Notes: generated from the sequence alone by a model not told the origin. Positions 36,319-50,270 are shown, counted from the stretch's first letter. The stretch: 64,000 bases of DNA from Tetrahymena thermophila SB210 (GCF_000189635.1 NW_002476319.1:651638-715637), one strand, 5' to 3'. Numbers and translations: made by a program.

Positions 36319-37324
36319 TCATTTCCAAACTGTAATAGTATTATCTAATGAACCTGATAAAATAAAATTTCTCTATGGTGACAAATCTACTGCTGATACA
36401 GTTCTAACATGATTTTTAAATTAATTAATAGGTTTAGATTGAAGCAAGTCGTAGTAATAAACAGAACCATCTTCACTTCCTGTGATAAGATAAGCGTCGT
36501 CAAAAGAGTGCATTACACCAATAGTTATATCTTTTACCTAGTGACCAGAATACGTATTAAGTATCTCTCCCTTTTCTCTATCTACAAGTCTTATTCCGCC
36601 ATCCATACAACTTGCAGCATATGTTTTTTTATCGTTACTTAAGCTAAAACTCAATACAGGATGTTTCATATCATCATTTGTTACTAATCCCATTCTTAAA
36701 TCATATGTTCTTACTTTACCATCTATTGAACTAGCTAATACTTCATACTTATTAATAACCACTTTAGAAACACTGTCTTAAGCATCTTTAAAAATATCTA
36801 AAGGCTTATATGTGTTTGATTTTAAATCCCAAAAGCGAATAGTCGTATCAAATGATCCAGTTATGACCACGCTTTCATCATCATTAAAAGACACTGTATT
36901 AATTCTATTAGTATGCCCTTCGAATTTTCTTAACAATTTATCAGATTTAACATCCCACAAGAAAGCAGATTTATCACCTTTTTCATTTACAATTTGATTA
37001 AAAATGAAAGTTCATTTATTTAATCATTTTATAATTCAAATTTAAAATAGTACCTCCAACTGAGCAAAATTTGGAGTTATCTTCCCCAATTGCTACATCT
37101 AAAATTTCATAATTATGCAATCCTGAGAATTATTTTATAAGGGTGCCTTTATTTGGGTTCCATAAAATAATAGATCTATCTTGAGAGCAAGACATACAGT
37201 ATTCACCATTTTTGTTGAATTTCACCTAATAAATACATCCTTTATGACCTTTCAAGACGGCATGCACTTGCTATGGTACTTCAAATTTTGTTTTGAGAGA
37301 TAACTTTTCATAATACTAGTTCAT
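36319..37324 (-). CDS. WDR83: WD40 protein, WDR83/MORG1-like
   Basis: WD40 beta-propeller protein. The animal relative WDR83 (MORG1) is an ERK-pathway scaffold and is also found in spliceosomes. The start is ATG 37324-37322; the stop TGA is 36321-36319. A single intron at 36978-37053 joins GG|DKSAFLWDV in frame; the spliced length closes at 309 residues, close to the roughly 315 of human WDR83. Repeats visible in order: FNKNGEYCMSCSQDRSIILW NP, ... GTLIKQFSGLHNYEILDVA, DKLLRKFEGHTNRINTVSF, GSFDTTIRFWDLKS, ASSIDGKVRTYDLRMG, ASCMDGGIRLVDREKG, GSEDGSVYYYDL and GSLDNTITVWK at the end. GTLIKQFSG, the YDLRMG repeat and the overall length point to WDR83 rather than a generic WD40 protein. Confidence 0.82.
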
Positions 37325-37596
37325 TAATATGGTAAAAATTTCTAATTTATATCTATTTTTTAATCTAAATATTGTCTACTATTTGTTAACAAAATAGATA
37401 GATTATTTATTTATTTCAAAATAGAAGTTTGTTTTAAAAGATATTACAAATTGTATTAAACACATTAGATTTCATTATCTTTTATTAAATATCTTCAATT
37501 AAAAATTGCGCAAAATTGGATTATTTTGTTTTTATCAGTAATTAAATATTAATTTATAAAGATTTTAGCTAGTAAATCAAAGATTAAAAGTTAGAA

Positions 37597-39078
37597 ATGG
37601 AATGCTTTTAAGTAAATTGATTTTTATTATTTTAGTATTAGGAAAAATAATATTAGTTTATATAAAAAGCTTAGTGTTATTTCATATATCTTTAATGGTT
37701 AAGAGAAGAAAATATTAGATGTGCTAATAAAAAAAGGTATTGCTACTTTAAAGGATTACCAAGAAGCTAAAAAGCAATAAATATTATAGAATATTATTTC
37801 AGTTGAAGAGCTGAACTTTATAGATAAAATTTTACAAGATTTACTTGAGTAGTTCTAGCAATAAGAAAACAAACTATAAATGCGTAAATTTGAAAGAAAT
37901 AGTTTTTTAATTTTTAGGATTAAATTTTAAAATTAGATTTACAAGATTAAGATTCTGATAATTCGTCAGATGATGATGATGATGATGAAGATTAAAATAA
38001 AATTAGTGTAGAAAAAAGTAAATAAGATGGGGTTAACATAAACTTAAACACTCAGGAAGAGCTTTAACCTTAGTTGTTTATCAATTATTTTTAAACTCTT
38101 TCAAGTGATAAAGAAGAGCGCTAGATGTAAAATGAAATAAACACTTTTATACAATATGGGCAAGTAACAGAAATTTGTAAAATAATATTAAATTGATTTG
38201 GAATAAAAATTAAAGTAAAAATTTAATAAAAAGATGGACTTCCTGGATGTGGAAAGACTACCTTATGGTAAAATATGTTTTTTTAATTTATAGGGAATAT
38301 TTATTTTTATTTATTTAATATAGCTTAAATTATGTAAAAAATCACTAGTATTAAAGCTAGATGGCTAATAGCAAAAATTAAGTATTATATGTGGATTTTG
38401 AGAATGGTATGATGATAGAGAGATTAATATGTATATTAAGTTTGAAGTCATAAGTAAGAGTAAAAGATAGTCTAAGTTAAATTATATTAAAGAATATATC
38501 CAAAGAAGATGAAGCTAGAGTTTACATGGAGAGATTGACTGATATGCTTAGTGTGTGCCCTGATATAAATTTTGTGATATTAGATGGATTTATTCCAAAA
38601 ATTCTATCTTATATTAGCAACCCAGATTTTAACAGAAAAGGGAATGTTACAAATCTTTTAGCAGATCTTAAAAATTTCATCAAAAAAAAGAAGATTGCAG
38701 TAAATTAAATTAAAAATAAAATTAAACTTTATTCTATTAAAAATAAATTATAAAAAAAATCTTTTAGTTAATTTTAACAAATACTGTAAGCTTTGAAAGA
38801 TAAAAGCACAACAGTTAAAAAAATTAAGTACAAAATCCTCCTTCCGAATTTAGTAAATATTAAGTTATAAGTTTATCTAAATAAAAGCTAAAAAATATAA
38901 ATTAGGCACAGTCTTCAATAATTTTGTGGATAATAGGCTGTATCTGTTTAAATTACCTAATAGTATTTACAATTACATAGCACCTCTTAAGTTAAATGAA
39001 TATTCAGAAAAAATAATTGATACAAAAATCCCCTTTAAAATAGAAGAGCATGGAGTAGAAATAGTTTTACAAAACTGA
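37597..39078 (+). CDS. RAD51-family recombination ATPase paralogue (RAD51D-like)
   Basis: RecA-fold ATPase of the RAD51-paralogue class used in homologous recombination. I place the start at ATG 37597 (MECFQ), with intron 37612-37708 leading to KILDVLIKKGIATLKDYQ, a RAD51D-like N-terminal helical region. An acidic Asp run follows at about 37970-37990. The core has GQVTEIYGLPGCGKTTL (Walker A, split by an intron), NQVLYVDFENGMMIERL, and DINFVILDGF (Walker B), then ALILTNTVSFERQKHNSQ and VDNRLYLFKLP. The stop is TGA 39076-39078. One inferred intron (38853-38887) is only 35 nt but is needed to keep frame. The family call is strong; which paralogue (RAD51D, RAD51B, XRCC3) is uncertain, and the first exon is a guess. 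Confidence 0.72.
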
Positions 39079-40204
39079 AAATAAGATAAATAATTCTTAA
39101 TAAATATTTTTAATTTTTATCCTTAAACTAATTTTGATTCGCAATAATTTGAGTATAAACTAAGTATAGTGTATAAATATTATTGATTTTTAAAATAAAT
39201 TATTTAATATTTTGATGACAATCAGCTAGTATTCTTAATTGCAACTAGAATTTATTGTTTTTTACAATTTAAATATAATTAATCTAAAATTAAAATATTA
39301 AATTAACTTTGTTATTCAAAGTATTAAAGTCGAAAATATATTTAATAAAAACAATCACTGATGTATTTTTTATTATTATTTATATTAATATAATCTTTGA
39401 AAAACTGATTATTTCTACTTTTTTTTATGATTCAATAAGATTTTTATGGTGCAATTTTTAATATTTGAAATAAAAATGTTACAGAATTTACTTTTCTTAG
39501 TGAATTAAAAATAATTTATAATCAAACATTATTTTTAAAATTAAAGATTTAAAAATATTTAAAATAATCAAATTATTATCATCTGCGAATTGTAATTTTT
39601 TATAAAGACAAAAATTCATCTGTTTATTATTTTATATAGTAATAAATAATATCATTCATTTTAAATAAGTCACTTTGTTTGTTACAAATTTAATAATACT
39701 TTTTTTGATTTTTAAAAATCCTATAAAAAAAATTGGTTACATTATATTTTAAATTAAAAAATAAAGCCAAAAGATGTATTTAAGTACCTAATAAAAATGC
39801 TAAATTTATTTAAATTCTAGTTAGTTTAATTAAAGAGAACTTTAAATATTTGAAGAAGAGTTTTAGAATATTTATTTGATTTTAAAAATTGAGTTAAAAT
39901 GAGTACAATATAAAAAATATTCAAAAAGATTATGGAAAACTTTAGGTCAAAAATAATATTTTATTTAATTAAGTAAAAACGTAATCGCAGAATGAATGAT
40001 AAGTTTTAACTAAACAAAGTAAGTAAATTAACATTTTAATTATTTATTTATTTATTTATTTATTTGTGACATATTAACTAATTTCTGATAATTTAAAAGC
40101 TAAAAGTTTTAATTATTTTAAATTGAAACAAGCTCAATAATAAATCCAGAGAGATTCATTTATGGCGTTATTCTTTTTTAAAAGTTTTGTAAACAGCATC
40201 ATCG
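39079..40204. other. Intergenic between convergent genes
   Basis: About 1.1 kb of AT-rich DNA. It contains an ATG at 39899 opening a 40-codon basic ORF (MSTIQKIFKKIMENFRSK...) that ends at a possible GTAAGT donor near 40019; splicing to about 40110 would give a protein of about 48 residues ending at TGA 40124-40126. Too weak to call a gene. Confidence 0.5.
40040..40065. repeat. (TATT)n microsatellite
   Basis: About six and a half TATT units in the gap between the RAD51-like and DnaJ genes. Confidence 0.85.
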
Positions 40205-42062
40205 TCATTATTTACCCCACATGTTTTTGAATTTATTGAAAATATTTTCATCATGTTCTTCATTTTATGATTACTAATTAGATCCTCTTTGTTGATTCTA
40301 TTAAGTAGATTACTATTAATTATAATTCATGTTCATCTATGGATCTATTTTTTATTCAATTTATGATAATTTTTGATATAATTCTTTTTATTCTGATGTC
40401 AAAGACTTTGGTATGTGAATTTTAAGAGTGACAACATGATCACCTACACTATTCTAATTTGGAGGTAAATGGTTGATACCCTAATATTTTAAATTAAATA
40501 TTTTAATTTTTCATTTTATTAATTTATTTAATTATTACTAATCCTCTAATTTTCACTTTTTCTCCATGAGAAGTGCCTGGCTTAACTTCTATATCTTTAT
40601 CTCCAGACAAAGTCTTTACCTTAATTTTTGTACCCAAAACAGCCTATTTTTAAAGATATTCATTTAAACATTCAAAAAATAAATAAATATATTGTCTTAC
40701 TTCTGAGAGTGTGATAAATTAAGTAGTTGTAATATCATATCCTTCTCTTTAGAAATAATTATCAGGTTTAACATTAACTTTAATAATAAGATCACCAGGT
40801 TAGCCACCATTTTCGCTATCATTACCCTAATTTTTTAATTATTTATGATATTTTTATTTAAATTTTCCTTGGCTATATTTTTTAAGTATTTATAATCCAA
40901 AATAATACCTTTCTTGGCATTCTTAAGTTTTATCCACTGCTAATACCTTTAGGAATCTAAACTTCTTCTTCTGCTTTAACTCTTGCAACACCAGTTCCTC
41001 TACAAGTAGTACAAGGATATTTAATACTTGAGCCTGATCCACCGCATTTAGTGCAAGCCATTTAAATTGTCATGGGTCCTTATCTATAGTTTATAGCACC
41101 TCTGCCACCGCATGCAGTACATCTAGAAGGTGCAGTACCAGGTTTACACTTGGAACCTTGGCAAGTAGGACAGACACCTTTCTTTTCAAATCCAATTTTT
41201 TTATTTAAACCATTAATAGATTCCATAAAAGTGATATCTAAATTCATAAATATATCTTATCCCTTTTAAATTCTCTCGCCTCCCATACCCATGTTAAAGA
41301 AGCTTTCAAAATCACCGAATATTTCTTCTGCTGAAGGACCACCTTATTGGCCTCCCCAGAATCCTCCAGCTCCTCCAAAAGGATTTCCACCACCGAATGG
41401 ATTACCACCAGCCTAGGATTATTCATCACCAGTCATACCAGTCATATCATATACTTTTCTTTTGCTTTCATCCTTGAGTGTTTCATAAGCTCTATAATTA
41501 TAATTAAGAAATGCTTAGATTCTTAAATGCTTATTTCATTTTATTATCGATAATATAATAGCTTTTAAAACTTTAAAATATTTATCATATCCCGAACTTA
41601 AAATAATCATTGATTTTTTATTGTTTGGCTAAAATAATGCTAACTATTATGCTTTATATAAATGTTTTATTTCTACATAGCCAGTAATAATCTAGCTAGA
41701 ATTAAATCATAAAAAAATTTATATACGAGTTGATTTCAGCAAGTTTTTCCTTTGCCTTTTCAGCATCATCTGGATTTCTATCAGGATGGTGCTTTTAAAC
41801 AAGTTTGTAATAACTCTTTTTGATTTCATCTTGAGTTGCATCTCTTTTAACTCCGAGGATTGCTATTTTGATTTAATAAGATGATTTACATACAATAAGT
41901 AATGTGTGAAACATGTTAGATTTTATAAGCGTTAAAAATAGAAAAAAAATAATTACAATAAAAATCTTTATTCTTAAATAAAGATTGTGTTGATCTAAAT
42001 TAGTAAACAGGAGTTTTATATAAACTTCTGACTGTAGGAGCTATCAATTTGGCTAATTACAT
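40205..42062 (-). CDS. Mitochondrial-type DnaJ (Hsp40 class A) chaperone
   Basis: J-domain co-chaperone for Hsp70. The start is ATG 42062-42060. The first 35 residues (MQLAKLIAPTVRSLYK, then Arg/Ser/Gln-rich) form a basic amphipathic presequence of the mitochondrial kind. The J domain follows intron 41863-41956: DFYSILGVKRDATQDEIKKS, then HHPDRNP (HPD present), and continues after intron 41492-41726 with AYETLKDESKRKVYD. Next are a Gly/Phe-rich linker (NPFGGGNPFGGAGGFWGGQ) and four zinc-finger motifs CPTCQGSK, CTACGGRG, CTKCGGSG and CTTCRGTG. The substrate-binding region (GDLIIKVNVKPDNYFQREGYD) leads to a polar Gln/Asn-rich C-terminus. The stop is TGA 40207-40205. There are about five introns; the first two phases were checked. 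It resembles Mdj1/Tid1. Confidence 0.88.
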
Positions 42063-43343
42063 TTTTGGGTATCTAAAAATATTCTTTGTTTTAAGCTAAA
42101 TTCGATATTAAATTTTTGTGAATTATTTATTTTTTTATTAATATTTTTGATTATTTTTAACAAATCCAATTGGGCCTAATTAAATTTATCTGATTCATAC
42201 TATAAATGCTTATTATTTTTTCAAAGAAAATTCCATGCTTTTCTTGTGTATCCTTCTACTAATTTAAGGTTTGTCTGTAAAATAATTAAATTAATTTTAA
42301 CAGAATTCTAGAAGCGACTTTAATATGTCTTATTATAAAAAGTAGATCGCACTTAAAATATTCTTTTGATTCTCAAATAAAAACAAGTAAAATTTTTCTA
42401 TCTTCTAAAATTACAACTTAATCCTCAAATCAATGTTTCTTTATTTTAAAATTAATTTAATTAAAGTTAAAAAATTTATTTTCTTCACATTTAACTTCAA
42501 TATTCTGATGAAAATTACACAAATTTGTTTGAATTTAAGTAAAAATATGATTTATATTTTTAGTTTTGTGAATTTGACTTGAGATGTGAACTATTATTTT
42601 GATAAAAATTAATTATTTTGCTAAAAATTAATTCATCGGAAATATTAATAATTGTTAATTAAAAAATTAATATTTATTAGATTAAAGATAGAGCAAAAAT
42701 GCTATTAAAAATAAATTTGATAAAAACTTTTTAAATTCCCATTATGCCTGTTAAAGAAAGTTATCTTAATAAAAAACAATAAAATTTGTAGATATTTGCT
42801 AATCATCCACTTAGAAAGCAGCTATTTTAAAATAAATCTTTAATTTGCTATTTTGTATTCTAATATTCTTACTTCCTTTTATTTGAATTTACCCACCCAC
42901 CAACGAAATTAAAAATAAAGAAATTTTGTATTATTTAGATTAAAGTAAAATATAAATAATATTTAATCAATATATCAATGCGATTTATTGCAATTAATTT
43001 ACATCTGTGCTTTTATCTGTAAGTTTTCAACTTTAATTGGTTAAAAGGCATCTGATACATGAATAGATAAGCAACATAATTTTTAAGCTAAGATAAAAGG
43101 GTAAAAATAACGTAGTAAAGTCGATGAAATAAAATAATAAAAATACAACATATTACTTGTGTATTAGTTTATACAATAAAAAATTATATTTGATCATAAA
43201 TTATAATATAGGAGGATTAAACTTTTTTAATGAAATTTATATAGACTGTTTAGAAATATTCCTAAACAAGCTTGAAATAAATGAGTTTATATTTGTTATT
43301 TATTTATTTATCATTAATTTTATTCAATTTTTTATTAATTCAT
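42063..43343. other. Intergenic
   Basis: About 1.3 kb between the DnaJ start and the end of the cytidylyltransferase gene, both minus strand. It holds a pyrimidine patch with ACCCACCCACCAACG at about 42891-42906, not telomeric. No coding or RNA feature was recognised. Confidence 0.55.
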
Positions 43344-44291
<948 letters not shown>

Positions 44292-45523
44292 TTGTTTTTT
44301 TAAAGAATTTTGTAGACTGTATTTTTGAGTTTTAATTTATAGATTTATTATTTTTTATAATTTTTTAGACTCTTTAACAATTATATATTTCTAAGCAGGT
44401 ATTGATTGATAAGCATATAAAATCATCTGATATGATTGATGCATGGATACAAGCATACATACATTCATTCATTCATTCATTCATTCATTGATGCAACTAA
44501 GTAAAAATCTATATTTTTGCATATTCATCATCAAATTTAAATTAATAGTGCCAGCAATACAACTAACTAGTGAAAGAGGAAATAATTAATCCTTTTCTAT
44601 TTTATTGGCCACTATTTCACTAACACTGTCAAATTCGTCATGCATTTTTGTCTTTCACATTTTAGCTGAAAAAAAATTTAATTTAGTTAGGTATATATAA
44701 TAGAAGCTCATTAAAATTTTCTATATTTTCTTATGCTCCTACAAGTACGTATGATTAATTATCCGTTGATGTCATTAGCGACATAATAGCCTTGAGATAG
44801 AAAGTTATTCTCAAAAAATTTTAATTTTCAAATTTTATTCTATTATACCAATCATTCTAGTGCGCACTTTTATTGAAGTGCTACATATTAGATTTTCTTT
44901 TTAAAATTAATATTATTTAATTCATTAACAATCTCTTAAATAAGAAAAAACATATTTTATTATAGCAACAATCCCTATTATATTTTTATTGTATTAAATA
45001 ATCCCTATTACATTTATATTATTAATTAGTAAATTTCAGATAGATATTTATTGAGTTTTTTCATGAATTATAATAACTCTTTTAAATAAACGTAAAATTT
45101 AAAAATTTGAATAATTTTTAAAAAAACAAATAAAAATAAAAAGCAAATATTCATGAATTGCCAATTTAATAAAATAAAATTAGCCTTTTATTAGGAGTTT
45201 ATTTCATTTAAATAATTTACCAGATAAAATTTGATTTATTATTTTTCTTTTTTTAAAAATATTGAAACAAAATATAAATATTTTAGTTAAAATAAAATAA
45301 ATAATGTTAATTGATTACAATTTATATTTTTATTTACTCTAATTTATCGATAAATTTTAATTTTAAAATATCTAATTGTTCTTAATTTGAATAAATAAAC
45401 GTCTTATTATTAGTAAAAATATTACCAAAAATATATTTTCGTAATGTTTAAAAAGCTGTTTTTGTTTTAATATTATGCTTTATTAGTGTACTAAATTTTT
45501 AATTAATTTTTTGAAGCACGTGT
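44292..45523. other. Intergenic with an unresolved coding-like patch
   Basis: About 1.2 kb. Bases 44480-44790 are less AT-rich than the rest and on the minus strand hold two adjoining ORFs in different frames: 44784-44638 (MSLMTSTDNQSYVLVGAQEN...) and 44645-44481 (MHDEFDSVSEIVANKIEKDQ...). They may be exons of a small unrecognised gene. The remainder is AT-rich with nothing seen. Confidence 0.45.
44462..44489. repeat. (CATT)n microsatellite
   Basis: Seven near-perfect CATT units upstream of the cytidylyltransferase start, flanked by a region with GATGCATGGATACAAGCATAC. Confidence 0.85.
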
Positions 45524-48007
45524 TCAGTTTTCTGTGTGACATCTTTATTTTTATATACTTAAATTGATTACTTCTTAGTTATTTGATGTTTTTTTACTCT
45601 TTTTAGGATCATAAAAGCTATTCATTGTTGCTGAACCTGTATAATCAATATTTATACTTTTATTTATCTTTTTAAGCTGACTATTTTAGTCTTCGTCATT
45701 TAAAAATAGGTTTTATTTATTGCTTTGAAGGGTTTTCATGTTCTAAATTTTAAGCTTTATAAATTAGTTCCCAACCGAATATCTCTTTGATATCGGCTAA
45801 GGAGTTTAATTTCTAAAACCTGTTTCTTCAGTATTTTTTTAAAACGTTTTATTGAAAGGTGAAGTAGAATGACTAGCTTAGCTCTAAAAGTAGTTATTCT
45901 AAGTGAATGATAGTTATTTATTTTATTAGTACTCTTTGTTGGTATTGACAGGTAAATTATTACTTTGGGAAGAATCTTTTAAATTTCGTTAAGATGCTGC
46001 AGAGCTGTATATGAATATTTCGTTGTTATTCGAATCATATAATTTTATTGACCCATTGTTTCTACTCGAAGGAGAATTATTCTAGCCGTTTTATCTGAAA
46101 TATCTCTAAATGCTGTAACTATTAGCTTATGCGAAAAGCTATTCCAATTAATTGACTGATTTATTCATTTCAAATAATTTAGAATTTTGAGATTCTATTT
46201 CTTAGGATGGTAAAAAGGTCCTCATAAATTAAAGGCAAGAATAATTCAACTATTTAAATTATTTATGTAGCATATTCACATATTAAACTATTTTTTCAGT
46301 ATTTTACTTGTGAGTTTTCTATTCATCAAGTTCTGCATATGTTTAAAAAAAAAATTATAAAAAACAAATAATAAATAGAAATTTAAAAAGATCCTTACGA
46401 ATTAAGTCTGAAAGATCAGCTTTTTTAGTGAGAGTATCTTTGATAGAATCTAATGTTAGCTCAAGCTTATTAATTTCTAATTTTTAGAAATACTTCTAAA
46501 CTTCAACTTTTAGATCTTCAACAATTTCATTATGAATATTATCTCTTAGATTTTATTCTATAACATTTCTGTTTGTTTGAATGAGGTGCTTTATTTCTTA
46601 TATTTGAGCATTTGTTGATTCTACAACACTTTGAATTTGTTCTTTGTGGGTGTTATTGCTTATAAAATTAGTCTAAACATCTTTTTATAAAATTTCAAGG
46701 TCCATTCTTGTAGCTCTGAAGAGTATAGCTTCATCAGTCTTTTTAAGAAACTCAGAAAATTGCTAGACACTTTCTACACATTCTTTTGATTTAATTTCCA
46801 TCTGTGATACTACAGGTAATATTTTTGTATATATGTCATCTATATCGTCTTTATGGACAAAGAAATTGCACCACTCTTTAAAACTATTGAAAGCTTTTTA
46901 ATCCACTTTTTATGTGAACTTTGAATAAATATCTGTTATTTTATCAGATACTTTTTCTTCATTCTTCGAAGCTTTTTAATACCTCTCATTACAAATATTT
47001 ACAAAATCTTCAAATGTAGATTGCTATTTTTTCATTTCAATTTGGAAAACCTATTTTTTGAGATAAAGAGACTCAAAGTTCACTTCGATTTGATCTCTCA
47101 TTTCTTAAATTTACTTTTACAATTAGCTATCATACTCTGTTCTTAGCACACATAAGTTAGCTTATTTCTCTATGTTAGAAATCTTAGATAGAATACCTCT
47201 AACACTTTCTTTGTCAGCAAGCAGTTTAAGCATATTATTTATGGATTTATTTTAAACTGTTAAATTTTCTAAAGCTTCATTATGCTCTTGTCTCTTTATT
47301 CTTTCACTGATATCTTTTGCAATTTATTAAATCTAACTTTCTATAGCTCTCATCTTATTGTTTACATTCTCATTCTTTGTTGAAAGTTGTAAAACTTTTG
47401 TTTTCAAATCCCATATTCCATCCAATTTCTTTTCAAAAGATTCTAAAAGTAAACCAAGTAAATTTTGACTCTCCAAATTCACTTCAATTTCAGGATAAAG
47501 ATCTTTAGATTATAAATCTTACTCAAATAAAAACCTAATATTATTAATGTTATCCTCATGATCTTAAAAATTTTTAAATTCAATAAATGATTTCATTTTC
47601 TCTAAAGCGACACCTTGCTATAAGGCCAGCATAGCAACCCTTTTTAATTTCTCATCTTTTGACTCCATCATACTTTTAATTTAATTATTTTCATCTTATA
47701 AATACTTAATGTCAGCTTTAAATTTCTGAAACTCCTACATAAACTATCTGTCTACATTTTTATCTTAATTCAATGGAGGCATCATAGCTTAATTTGATAG
47801 ATCTTGTGATCTATTAGACTATGATGTCTATCTACCTTATTGTAAATAATTATTATTCTCTTGCTATGACTATTTAGAGATAGATTCCTCTCTACTTCTC
47901 CTGCTTAATTAGCTACTCCCTTTACTCTTGTTAGCTTCATTTAAATTAAATTCATTAAATGACTTTTCTCTTGAATTTTAGATTTAATTTGATGATTTTT
48001 CGCTCAT
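45524..48007 (-). CDS. Long coiled-coil protein, function unknown
   Basis: The start is ATG 48007-48005 (MSEKSSNQIQNSREKSFNEF); the stop TGA is 45526-45524. One intron at 46333-46398 gives exactly 806 codons (805 residues). Residues 1-110 are Ser/Gln/Asn-rich. From about 110 to 580 the heptad-like pattern is strong, with many Lys/Glu and few breaks (MRAIESQIQQIAKDISERIK, NLRDNIHNEIVEDLKVEVQK). The last 200 residues are polar with Ser/Asn/Gln. No catalytic domain was recognised. Long coiled coils of this kind are common in ciliate basal bodies and cortex, but nothing in the sequence fixes that role. Confidence 0.8.
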
Positions 48008-48709
48008 TTAAAGCAAGGCTAGTGTTTTAAATAAATATATAAATATGTAATTCCTTTATTTCTAATTTCTGAGCAATAACGAATATATAAATAATAAGAT
48101 ACTCAATTTCTATAATTTTTTGATCAAACAATCAATACGCAATCTAAATTTAATTATAACAGAAAAAAACAGAGATAATGGCTAGAAAAATATAATTAAG
48201 AAAATAGCTTGATAAACATAGTTTTTAAAGAGTATTGAAAATAAAGCTTTTAAAAAAAATTAACTAAATATTTTAACAAAGGAAAATGGCTGATGTTTTT
48301 TAATAAAAGATATAAGGATACTATCAAATGAAGCAAAGTATATAAGAAAGAATGATTAGAGTTAAAGTAACACATAATATACAAAAATAAAAATTTACAT
48401 TATATTATATAAACGTCAGATAAATAAATAGGTTTAAATAAATACCTACAATTTTAATAATAGAAAACCATTTATATGTCTTGATTATTAAGTTATTAAG
48501 ATAGCTAGTTATTATAGTAGTCTATCTATCTATTTATCTATATCTTATTTCTTATTGCTTACATACTTAATTTATTTTTATGTAAATTAAGTAAATGAAA
48601 GATTTTTTATAAGGAAAATGCAAAAATATTATATAAAGAAAATAATATATCTATCTTTTTTTTTATTTATTTATTTTTTTGTTTATTTTTTATCTTTTTT
48701 TGAGAAAAT
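48008..48709. other. Intergenic with one candidate start
   Basis: About 700 bases. On the plus strand ATG 48286 opens a coding-like stretch (MADVFQQKIQGYYQMKQSIQ..., 27 codons to a GTAACA donor-like site near 48367), but I could not find a convincing second exon. Includes CTAT and TTTA microsatellites at about 48520-48545 and 48655-48690. Confidence 0.45.
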
Positions 48710-50270
48710 TCATTAGGCATCGATTGATATTTACTCTTCAAAGCTAAGCTATCCATTATCTCTTAATTCAGACACTTCTTCTACTTAAAGCTACTTCACT
48801 TTTTTGCCTTCTTCCCAAATACCATACTTCCTTTCTCCACCTTTAAATATTTCTACTCCTACACCATGCTATTTTCCGAATTTCCAGTTTCCTACATACT
48901 TTCTTCCGTCTTACCATTCGAAAGTGCCTTTTCCATGCTTTTTATCATTTTCGTAATTTCCTTCATATGATTATTGATTTGGCAGCCTTATTTTTCCATA
49001 TCCATGCATTTTATTCTATCTCCATTCTCCTTCATAGACTCTACCATCAGGCCATCTATAAATTCCTTTACCTTCTATATTATTATCTTTAAATTCTCCT
49101 TCGTACTCGGAATTATCAGAAAATTTCAAGAAGCCTTTTCCTTCTTTCTGCCCATTGATATAATCACCTTCGTAGCGGGCTCCATCTGTCCATATTTCTA
49201 CTCCTTTTCCATGCTTATTAAATATTAAAGAAATTTGGTTAGTAAATTTAATGTCTAAAAATAATATGGATGATAAAATAAATGTAGAATAATTAGAATT
49301 GATTTCAAAATAATCAATTTGCGTTTATTCTTGTAGTCAAGCATCAATTCAATGGTTAACAGATTTTTAATTAAGCGTTAAAAGAATTATGTCTTAGATA
49401 AAAACTGTGGCAAATAAAATAAGCCTAAAACAAAGAATTAATAATTTATGTAGAATAAAAATCGGATTATAATTTTTGGATGGAAATTTAAAATTTTTAG
49501 TTTGAATATGTTTATTTGTTTGCTTGTTTATTTATTTATTTGCTTATTTAAAGGAATTATTTAGAAACAAAAGTCAAAGGAATAATAAATTAAAAACTTA
49601 ACCAACTGAAAGTAATAAAAAATTTTTGAAGAAAAAAAAGTAATAAAATTAGGAATATATTAAAAATATAATACCTGTTTATCATCCTTCCACTCTCCAA
49701 CATATTTCGCACCGTTTACATGGTAGTATGTTCCTTTTCCATTGGCTTTGTCGTTTATCCATTAGCCTTCATAAATGTCTCCGTCAGCATGAGTAAGTTT
49801 ACCAAATCCGTTGCTTTTATCTTCTTTCCATTCGCCTTCATAAACTGAACCATTTGGCCACTTTTGAACACCTTTGCCGTCTTTCATTCCGTTGAGCCAT
49901 TCTCCTTCGTAGGTTATGTTTCCTTCAAGATTAATGACTCCTAACTTCTAGCGAGTTTGAGTATTTTTCTTGCTGTTGGGTAGTGACTCGTCTGCTTCAT
50001 TCATGTTCTTCTCCGAAGCAGCTGGTTATGTCGTACCGTCCTGCTCTTGTCCATCATTTGGCTCATAATCTTAATTTTTTTTTTTTTAGATATGTTACTA
50101 GGTTCTTTTTTTTCGACTACTTCCTGCTGCTATTCAATCAACTGCTAAGTTTACTGAGTCGCCCTACTTGAATTAGTCTTTTCAAATACTTGTTCACCAT
50201 TTGGGTTATTATTTAATTTTATTTCACTATCTTTTGTATTTGCACAGCAAGTTTATGCGCAATTTCCCAT
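48710..50270 (-). CDS. Nine-MORN-repeat protein with acylation-type N-terminus
   Basis: MORN repeats bind membranes or scaffold proteins at membranes and the cytoskeleton. The start is ATG 50270-50268, reading MGNCAQTCC: a Gly-2 myristoylation context with neighbouring cysteines for palmitoylation. Nine MORN units follow, from [15 protein letters not shown] and [15 protein letters not shown] to [15 protein letters not shown] and [15 protein letters not shown]. An intron of 461 nt at 49214-49674 lies between GEWKDDKQ and HGKGVEIW. The stop is TGA 48712-48710. Just after KKEPSNIS an A13 run shifts the frame. Either a 29-nt intron there (GTAACATATC...TTAAG, giving 356 residues and exact closure) or one missing A restores it. 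It is probably attached to the membrane; partner unknown. Confidence 0.83.

Noticed and set aside
42891-42906. Internal telomere-like C-rich tract ACCCACCCACCAACG
   Set aside because: Not the CCCCAA unit and only 15 bases long.
48974-50171. Plus-strand ORFs opposite the MORN gene
   Set aside because: Antisense shadows; the minus strand gives nine clean MORN repeats.
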